NCBI RefSeq assembly: GCF_032452875.1
Contig: NC_083868.1
Location: 98,018,537 to 98,082,536 of the forward strand
DNA: 64,000 bases
Origin: Bos javanicus
Taxonomy: Eukaryota; Chordata; Mammalia; Artiodactyla; Bovidae
Direction of reading: 5' to 3'
In this document: positions 56,897 to 64,000 of the stretch, piece after piece
Position numbering within the stretch: the stretch's first letter is position 1
How the letters are laid out: every line of letters begins with the position of its first letter
Notes under the pieces: generated by a model
What the model saw: the letters and a program-made list of their open reading frames with translations, nothing else
Databases searched by the model: none
Told to the model about the DNA's origin: nothing
Translations under genes and position numbers: made by a program

Positions 56897-57499
56897 TATA
56901 TGGTACATATTAACCTATAAAATATCTATTATTCTTATTATGTGACATTCTACTATAATTATACGAAAGCGCACAGTAACCTGGATTTCTTTATTACCTA
57001 GACAATGCTTCACTTAACACACTTGGTTACTTAATTCTGATTTAAATGTCTTTTATGTCACTAAAGCATAAGTGTTTTAAGTAATATTGAAGTAACATTT
57101 ACTTGAAGGGAATGGAGTGGTTTCAACTTAATTAGATATATTGATAAAATAAAAGTCTTAAAACTGGAGTCTACTGTTTGAAATTAAAATACATTTTAAA
57201 ATTTATTTTTATGTACAAGTAACATGTGTCTAGGTAGAGAGACATCCCCAGCAACTGTAGTTGTTATAGGGTTAAAATGCTGAGTTAAAGTTAGTCATTG
57301 GGAGGGAGAAAAGAAAAAAGAAAAACAACCTTTACACACTTTGTTAAAACAAGAACAAAGAGCCCATGGAAAGCACCAGGTGTGACATGGAAAAGATAAG
57401 GAACAAACTCTTCTGTGTACATATCACTCTTAAGATTATTTAATGACTCGAAAGATGACCTCCAGCAAAAGGTGTGGCATGAAAGTGAGCATGAAACAG
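56897..57499. other. AT-rich non-repetitive DNA
   Basis: No repeat or gene recognised. Confidence 0.5.
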
Positions 57500-58260
57500 A
57501 ATACTAATCATATATTTCAGCAACTCTGATTTCCAGTGGGCTGGGCCTTGGCGCTGACAGTCAACGCGTCCATTGTAAGACAAGTTTATTTCTTGCATAA
57601 GTTTACCATTATCCTGGAAGCCCTGCTTACTGGCAAGGCCCCTTCTGCCTGCTGCCCTCTATGTTTTTTTCTTTCTCTCTCCTCCCTCAGTCCCCTCCCT
57701 GGTACAACTCGGTTATCTGGTCTCAGACTTCTGAAGTGCTCTGGGCTTCCCTGTGATTTTTTTTTTCCAGCCCCCACAATTAGGTAATCATTTATTAGTC
57801 CTTGCCTTGTAATTGAGATGCAAGTTATAATTCCCCTTGGCTCTCGAGATGACTTGCTGCACCCACCTTTTCCACCTCCTTATATCATGAGATTAAAGCA
57901 TTAAGTGAGCTCAAGTAATGTAATAAAATCTGGAATTAATTAACTGCACTGAAGATGATTATATTATGAATTAAGTACCTCCTTCTTAGAACGCACTATA
58001 ACTACCACAATAAATAAACGTATAAAAATGCAGTTTTCAGGGAGTTTAATTTTCAAAAGAGCCTTCTCTAATTCTATTAATATTTATTGAGTCCTATCGG
58101 TACCTAGTGTATCTAACCTCATTCATTCTGATTAAAAATGTCTTTCCTTTCATAGTAATGTAAATTTACTGGTGACAGAATTAATGATCTTAAACTCCCC
58201 CAGCCCTGCCATAGAATCTGATTGTAATAATTATTTATTGAGCATCCATTATGGAGCAGG
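57500..58260. other. candidate conserved noncoding element
   Basis: Repeat-free complex sequence with dense TAAT/ATTA cores: TAGGTAATCATTTATTAG (57781-57798), TTGTAATTGAGATG (57808-57821), GGAATTAATTAACTGCAC (57932-57949) and ATGAATTAAGTACC (57966-57979). A pyrimidine tract sits at 57663-57690. The open frame at 57536-57787 is unrecognised. Enhancer-like by texture only. A LINE/MIR tail-like TTTATTGAGCATCC lies at 58232. Confidence 0.4.
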
Positions 58261-59735
58261 AACGTCAGCACAGTACCTAACACATGGGAAGGACTTGGTA
58301 TAAGCTTCAGGAGAAAATTTGGCTGGAAAGAGAAATAACTATTTGTAAAAACAAACTCTGAGGTAACATTTTAAGAGCCCCAATAGAGGAAAGTGTAAGA
58401 GATACAAGGGCAGGTAAAAAGGACATCAAAATTTGTTTATAATCTGCCATGTAACTAAGGACTTTCCTAATTATTTTGAATTTTACACCATGGTAACAAA
58501 TACTTTCAAGGTTATCTGAATTTTTAGAGGATTGAGTAGGGTGATAAGAAATGTTCTATACAGTGTTCTTTCAAGGTAGCCTGCCCCTTTATCCTCTGTG
58601 TAGCTCAGAACACTTATGTTTAGAATATAAGAAGAGTACTTTTATGTTCTGAGTAGCCCAGCAGCTTTCACCACCATTAATTCACATTAAATCATTTATA
58701 TTCAATTTACATTTTCATACATTTCATTACCTGTCAATTGGTTCCAACCAGAGGAACAAGAGAGGAGGAACAGGAGCTGAGAATACATAATTTTTTTAAG
58801 ATGTGTTGATTTGGTTGTCTTATCCTTATGGGAACAAAAGACAAAGTAAATCAACACTAAAATTAATCTTTTTCTATTAAAACCCCAACTGAACAGGTGA
58901 TATATTGAAATACATGGAAACAGCTTAACAGAGAAAGTTATTTTAAAAGATCAAGGCTGTCACTAAATACACAATTGGACTGACCATTACAAATATTTGC
59001 TGAACCAAATATTGGACTGATTATTTGATTCATTGAGGGTGGAAGAACTGGAAAATTTCTCTAAAATCTATATCTCGTGCATGAAGGGTGATGAAATTAC
59101 TTCCATTGAGCAAACATGAAAGTAACTTCATTGCTTTGTAGTTACGTGGGCTTAACACTTATATTTTCTGAAAGCAACTACATTTCTTACACCTCTTCAC
59201 AGGAATCCTGGTGACCCTTTCTAGATAAGCAGTAATGTCGGATTTCATTGTCTAGACATTGATATCCTTTTCTTCCTGGGAAGGGAGTGTTCATTTGGCA
59301 TTTGGTCAGTATAACAAAAAGGAAAGAGAAGAAAAAACCCAAATCAATAAACAAAATCATTTAGTGGACTGGGGACAGTGAAGTAAAAAAGTGTGAGGGA
59401 CAAGCAGAGAGTTTCGAATTCACTGGATTGTAGATATTGAAAACAGAACATGACTGTTTGATTATTTGAGAGAAATAAGACTTTTAGACAGTCTAGATTG
59501 CAGACTCACAGCCTGTGGGCTGCTTCTGGCAGATAAAGTGTTTAGAAGAGAAAAAAAAGAAATTGAGCTTGAATGTCTTAAGAGGGCCATATGTTTTTAG
59601 TTTCACACAGACCCCACCAGTCCCTATTACCTTATACTTGACTCTTCACATTTTTATGCTCCTTGCCCTGTGCTAAGATCCCAGAATCTGCAACACCTGG
59701 TATGTGTCTCCCACCTCTAGTGTTTTATAGCTCTC
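58261..59735. other. non-repetitive DNA, no gene seen
   Basis: No repeat family recognised except the short MIR/L2-like tail near its left edge. Open frames short. Confidence 0.5.
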
Positions 59736-59935
59736 TAGACCTGGTGGCTTAGATGGTAAAGAATCTGCCTGCAGTGCTGGAGACCTGGGTTCAATCACTG
59801 GGTTGGGATGATCCCCTGGAGGAGGGCATGGCAACCCACTCCAGTATGCTTGCCTGGAGAATCCCCATGGACCGAGGAGCCTGGCGGGCTACAGTCCAAG
59901 GGATCGCAAAGAATCGGACACGACTGAGCAACAGA
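59736..59935 (+). mobile_element. Bov-tA SINE
   Basis: Head CTAGACCTGGTGGCTTAGAT, B-box region GGGTTCAATCACTGG, BOV-A body, tail GAATCGGACACGACTGAGC. Target-site duplication not clear. Confidence 0.92.
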
Positions 59936-59987
59936 GCAAAGGCCAAGCACAGAGTTAGCATGTAGTAAACATGTGTTGAACAAATGA

Positions 59988-60060
59988 GTGAATAGTAGTG
60001 GAGATATAGATACAGCCATTTTCAGTGAATAGTAGTGGAGATATAAGATATACCCATTTT
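59988..60060 (+). repeat. 37-bp tandem duplication
   Basis: GTGAATAGTAGTGGAGATAT at 59988 recurs at 60025. Both are followed by a diverged GATACAGCCATTTT / GATATACCCATTTT end. Period 37 bp. Confidence 0.92.
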
Positions 60061-60265
60061 AAGTTGGTTTAGCTACAGATTCCATGAGTGCAATTTGCTG
60101 AAAACTCTATCGATGTGTGTCATTGTATGAAGAGGGAGGAATGGCAGGGAACTTTCCTGTCCTGTGGGAAGGGGAAATATTACATTTTGGATGACACTAC
60201 AGATTATTGCTTTGGAATTGGTTGAGTGTATGGAAAATTGTTTCTTATATCTTAAGACCTCTCTT

Positions 60266-60412
60266 CAGTTCAGTTCATTTCAGTCGCTCAGTCGTGTCCG
60301 ACTCTTTGCGACCTTATGAATCGCAGCACGCCAGGCCTCCCTGTCCATCACAAACTCCCGGAGTTCACTCAGACTCACGTCCATCGAGTGAGTGATGCCA
60401 TCCAGCCATCTC
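60266..60412 (-). mobile_element. BovB 3'-end, very short, with TSD
   Basis: Only the last ~147 bp of BovB, antisense: CAGTTCAGTTCATTTCAGTC, GTCGTGTCCGACTCTTTGCG, CACTCAGACTCACGTCCATC. Exact 11-bp target-site duplication AGACCTCTCTT at 60255-60265 and 60413-60423. The sequence is close to the young BovB tail. Confidence 0.95.
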
Positions 60413-60597
60413 AGACCTCTCTTACCCATATCTAAAACTATCCTGTTATTCATGTGTTCAACTTTCTCTTTTAACCTTTTCCTCTCCACCATCCTCATCC
60501 TCATCAGAACAAGTTATTCATCAAGCTGATTGGTGATGCAATTAATCAAACAGTGTTATTTTCCATGTGACTTTTTAAGGTGATCATTGTCTTAAAA

Positions 60598-60865
60598 GGG
60601 CTTCCCTGATAGCTCAGTTGGTAAAGAATCTGCCTGCAATGCTACCCACTCCAGTATTCTTGGTCTTCTCTTGTGGCTCAGCTGGTAAAGAATCCGCCTG
60701 CAATGCAGGAGACCTGGGTTTGATCCCTGGGTTGGGAAGATTCCCTGAAGAAGTGAAAGGCTACCCACTCCAGTATTCTGTCCTGGAGAATTCCATGGAC
60801 TGTTATAGTCCATGGGGCCACAAAGATTCAGACATGACTGAGTGACTTTCACTTTCAGGGGACTT
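60598..60865 (+). mobile_element. Bov-tA SINE with duplicated head
   Basis: The outer flanks share the exact 14-bp target-site duplication TCATTGTCTTAAAA (60584-60597; 60866-60879). Inside, a head (CTTCCCTGATAGCTCAGTTG to GCCTGCAATGC) joins directly to a BOV-A piece (TACCCACTCCAGTATTCTTG). A second head (TTCTCTTGTGGCTCAGCTGG) and a complete body follow. One flanking duplication for both implies an internal rearrangement or a chimeric insertion. Confidence 0.9.
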
Positions 60866-61007
60866 TCATTGTCTTAAAAAGGAATGATGTGGTAAGAGGA
60901 TTTGAGTATGTGCCTTTTCTCTTCAAATAAGAAGTATTAAAGATGGGAAATAATTTAAGAGAGCCGTGCATCAGCTTATCATGGTCAGGTTACCATTTTG
61001 TTTATAA

Positions 61008-61060
61008 ATTTTTTTTAATATAAATTTATTTTAATTGGAGGTTAATTACTTTACAATATT
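61008..61060 (-). mobile_element. L1 3'-end stub
   Basis: TTTTTTTTAATATAAATT, ATTTTAATTGGAGGTTAATT, ACTTTACAATATT: only the final ~50 bp of a ruminant L1, antisense. Confidence 0.75.
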
Positions 61061-61401
61061 TTAAACCAGTTCAGTAGATCTGATTTTGTTGATTTTAAAA
61101 TATTACATTTTAAAATTTCTTATTTTTTCATTACTTTCCACTTACTCAAAAAAGGTTTATTTGTTCTCTCAGTAAATGTTTACCAAGTACCAATAACATG
61201 CTAATCATATGAATTCACCAGATTTCTTTTTCCTTTCATTTAACAAAAATGACAGAAGAAAACATTCAAGCAAACAGGATAGGGCACGTGAAACAAACCC
61301 ACCGTTTTCACACAGTGGGTGTAGCCACCAGGATATTTCTGTTGCCTGTGCTTTGCCTTGAGTGAGAAGGGCAAGTGGTGTGAAAGGACATGACTTGGAG
61401 G

Positions 61402-61442
61402 CAAGTTATCTAACTTATATCCCAAGTTATCTAACTTATACC
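61402..61442 (+). repeat. 21-bp tandem duplication
   Basis: CAAGTTATCTAACTTATATC occurs at 61402 and CAAGTTATCTAACTTATACC at 61423. Period 21 bp. Confidence 0.92.
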
Positions 61443-62009
61443 TTTCAAACTGGACTTGGTGCATGGATTTCTTTCTTCCTTTTCTTTTCCGTGCTTTGAA
61501 GTCACAGATAATAAATTCTATGTCCTCAAGTATTACCAGAGTGCCTAGTCCCTGCCCAGCCGTGAGCTTTGTTAAAAAAGGCAAAGTAGTGTAACTCTCT
61601 CCATATTTCATATCCTAAAGAGAACATTTTACAGCCTTCCCTGACATTGAGACAGGCATGTATTCACTAAAAAGTCCTTGTCTAACATCTCCTGGAACAA
61701 CCACATTCTTCTAAATATCATCTGGCTATTTAAACAAGCTGCAGTGATTTCGGTTCCAAGCCCTCTCTCCTTTGTGTTGCTCCCACGGAATGGATTTATA
61801 CTTGAAGGAAACTGACACGAAAGGATCCTGTGTTTGGGGGTTATAAATTTCACAAAATAGGTTATAAATGAAGGATTAGTTCATAAGTTTCACCTTGGTA
61901 CTATTCTGAATAATATAAATTCTGTACACATACTTTATTTGATCAACAGAGGTGAAAACTGTCATCAAAATTAGCGTATCTTTGAATATCAGAAGCATCT
62001 TACTTCTCG
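61443..62009. other. non-repetitive DNA, no gene seen
   Basis: No named repeat. The reverse-strand frames (61240-61611 and 61629-61853) are unrecognised. Confidence 0.45.
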
Positions 62010-62400
62010 GTAATTATGCTACATTGATTTTCCTAGAGTAATGGGGAAGAATTTAATTTTGTTTAAAATATGAATAATGTTCACACCTGCAAGCCATTAT
62101 TCTGCCTTCTTGGATTTCAGGGTCGCATTCACATCATCTTACATTTCATTGCTTTGTTTGGGGATGGTGCTGAAAAAGTAAAATCATAGGACGTGCCACT
62201 ATTGTTGATTCTAAGTGAAAAGCCATTGGCTATCAACACTGCTCGCGCTTATTTTCTGTATTATGATAGAAAAAAATAAAAGACATATTTTCTCGCAGCT
62301 TTCCCTCGGGTGGATTGGGTGGCATCTCACTTCACATGATACGAATCGTACATTTTTCTTCTATTCAGAACTTTGTATTCCTGTAAGTACTTTGTCATCT
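62010..62400. other. candidate conserved noncoding element or exon
   Basis: Complex repeat-free sequence with retained CpGs (CTGCTCGCGCTTATTTTC near 62237; ATACGAATCGTACATTTT near 62339). A 116-codon plus-strand frame begins at 62215, and a strong donor-like CTGTAAGTAC lies at 62391-62400 inside it. The encoded protein is unrecognised. The noncoding element interpretation is somewhat more likely. Confidence 0.35.
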
Positions 62401-63095
62401 TTAAGAGGGAAAGGAAAATGTTTTGATGGGAGGAAAAAAGTTCTGTTCAGGTTGGACATAATCGAGTCAGACACTCACCTTGTGCAGCTGTTTCAGTTTC
62501 AAAGAATAATCACGATATTGTTGAAAGATGATGAGATATGTTATTATCTAACGGAATCACACTGATGTTTTATTAATTCCATATTAACCAATAGGACAAC
62601 ATGTTAAACAGCAAGAGATATAGTCAAGGTTAGAAAACTGAACTCACAGAACTGTTCAAGAAATGGAGTTTAGAAGGATTGCTTCAAGTTAATTCATTAA
62701 CCAGTAGCAGCATGCGAAGCAGAAGTAAAAGTTCATGAGTTAGTTTGGGCCATGTATTGAGTGAGGCCTTGTCAAATCATAATATAACCCAACAAGGTGT
62801 TGGAGTGGCTATAAAAGCTAATAGAACCCCAGGCTCCCATATAGAAGTACAGTGACCTGATTTAATGGGGGTAATGGTTAGCTGTGTTGTATTCTCCTCT
62901 GGTTACACCCTCTTTAGCTTATTGTCTTCATTTGGTGGGTAGTTTGTTTTTAAAATAGATATTCATGGACTGGAGAGCTTCCAAAGAAAGGGCATAAGGC
63001 AGTAAGAAGTGAGGCTGTTTTGAAAAAAGAAGGCTTAGAAGGAACATGGCATTTGTTTCAATTATTTACAGGGCTGTCATGATATAGGTAGCACG

Positions 63096-63098
<3 letters not shown>
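62401..63098. other. non-repetitive DNA, no gene seen
   Basis: No repeat or gene recognised. Confidence 0.5.

Positions 63099-63136
<38 letters not shown>
63099..63136 (+). repeat. (TG)19 microsatellite
   Basis: 38 bp of pure TG immediately abutting the 3' end of the antisense Bov-tA at 63137-63342, so the array probably grew from that SINE's tail. Confidence 0.97.
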
Positions 63137-63137
<1 letters not shown>

Positions 63138-63342
63138 ATGCTCAGTTTGTCTGACTCTTTGTGACCCCATGACTGTAGCCCGCTAGGCTCCTCTGTCCAT
63201 GGAATTTTCCAAGCAAGAATACTGGAGTGGACTGCCATTTCCTCCTCCAGAGGATCTTCCTGACTCAGGGATTGAACCTGCATCTATTGTGTCTCCTGCA
63301 TTGGCAGGCGGATTCTTTACCAACTGCACCAGCTCGGTGGCC
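63137..63342 (-). mobile_element. Bov-tA SINE
   Basis: Antisense Bov-tA: CATGCTCAGTTTGTCTGAC, CTCCTCTGTCCATGGAATTT, GGGATTGAACCTGCATC (B-box complement), head end ACCAGCTCGGTGGCCC. Confidence 0.94.
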
Positions 63343-63451
63343 CCAGCATTGCTAGGCTGATTCCTTATTGCACAAGCTGATATAGGGTTAATTAAAATTG
63401 TGAATCTAAAATTTTAAGGAGGTATAGAACCCTTTGAAAGAACTAATTTTT

Positions 63452-63653
63452 TTGATTTAAATTTTTTTTGATGTGGACTCTTTCTAAATTCTTTATTGGA
63501 TTTATTACAAAATTGCTTTTGTTTTCGTTTTTTTTTTTTTTTTTTTTGTAAGCTGTGGGGCATGTGGGATCTTAGCTCCTGGACCAGGTATCAGACTCAC
63601 ACTCCCTGCTTTGGAAGGCAAAGTCTTGACTACTAGACCTCCAGGGAAGTCCC
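63452..63653 (-). mobile_element. CHR-type SINE (long form)
   Basis: Antisense: ATTGGATTTATTACAAAATT, a T-rich run (about 63530-63547), GGGATCTTAGCTCCTGGACC, AAGGCAAAGTCTTGACTAC, CCAGGGAAGTCCC. Likely target-site duplication AGAACTAATTTT (63439) against AGAACTATTTT (63659). Confidence 0.9.
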
Positions 63654-64000
63654 TGACAGAACTATTTTGACTATACAGAGCTAATTCAAAACACTGTGAG
63701 CTAGCATAACCATGGGTATTTAAACAGATGCTGCAAGGCCTTTTATTTCACAAATAATTTTTCTATCTGAATGATTTGTAAGAGAGGATATCATTAAGAG
63801 CTCCTTGTTCTAAGATCCTAAGGCTTCTTCTAACGTAGCATGAACATTTTGATGATTTGATATAATTTATAGTTCCTTCTCTTATTATGAGAGCAGAAAC
63901 ACAATGTTCAGTGGCTTGCCTTTTCTTTATTAACAGAGTCAAATCTATAGGTACAGCAGTGGCCTGGACTTCCCTTGAACAAAGGTTATGGCTCTGTGGC
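63654..64000. other. non-repetitive DNA, no gene seen
   Basis: No repeat or gene recognised up to the window edge. Confidence 0.5.

Noticed and set aside
1..64000. CRISPR arrays, operons, prophage, bacterial promoters
   Set aside because: The window is mammalian nuclear DNA; the tandem repeats seen are microsatellites and local duplications, not spacer-repeat arrays.
1..64000. Endogenous retrovirus LTRs
   Set aside because: I looked for paired LTRs, primer-binding sites and gag/pol-like frames and saw none that I could support.

Overview
This window is mammalian, and specifically ruminant (bovid), nuclear DNA. The evidence is repeat content. Many BOV-A2 and Bov-tA SINEs carry the conserved tail that reads like GTCGGACACGACTGA. 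There are BovB (RTE) LINE copies, CHR-type cetartiodactyl SINEs and ruminant L1 3' ends. Behind these lies the older mammalian background of L2, MIR, MER5-type hAT elements and ancient L1. The exact species (cattle, bison, buffalo, sheep or goat) cannot be read from the sequence alone.

I find no convincing protein-coding gene, classical RNA gene, CpG island or CRISPR array. Nearly all longer open frames lie in SINEs or LINEs or are chance frames in non-repetitive DNA. The recognisable proteins are dead retrotransposon fragments: a BovB reverse transcriptase with a YADD box (20.3-22.0 kb), a BovB C-terminal piece (51.3-51.9 kb), the C-terminus of an L1 ORF2 (48.5-48.9 kb) and decayed L2 reverse-transcriptase pieces (41.8-42.6 and 47.5-50.3 kb). 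The window is best read as intergenic or deep intronic DNA.

Layout: 0-7 kb is AT-rich and almost repeat-free, with a candidate conserved noncoding element (CNE) near 2.5-2.9 kb. 7-12 kb holds MER/MIR/CHR/BOV-A2 insertions and a long decayed L1. 12.4-18 kb is almost free of young repeats and holds the strongest CNE-like stretches. 18-22.2 kb is repeat-dense, with the largest BovB copy inserted in an L2. 22-36 kb is mostly AT-rich unique DNA with scattered SINEs and a 130-bp tandem duplication at 33.7-34.0 kb. 36-47 kb is L2/MIR-rich. 47.5-50.3 kb is a four-layer nest of transposons. 51-57 kb holds BovB, Bov-tA and an old L2. 57.5-58.3 kb and 62.0-62.4 kb are again CNE-like. The right edge carries a TG microsatellite, a Bov-tA and a CHR SINE.

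No new biological system is evident. The most useful observations are structural: nested insertions with readable target-site duplications, one SINE inserted head-to-head in another, local tandem duplications and several repeat-poor blocks that may be developmental enhancers. All conservation claims are inferences from composition, since no alignment could be made. Interspersed-repeat family names come from recalled consensus patterns, and edges are accurate to about 5-30 bp unless a target-site duplication is given.
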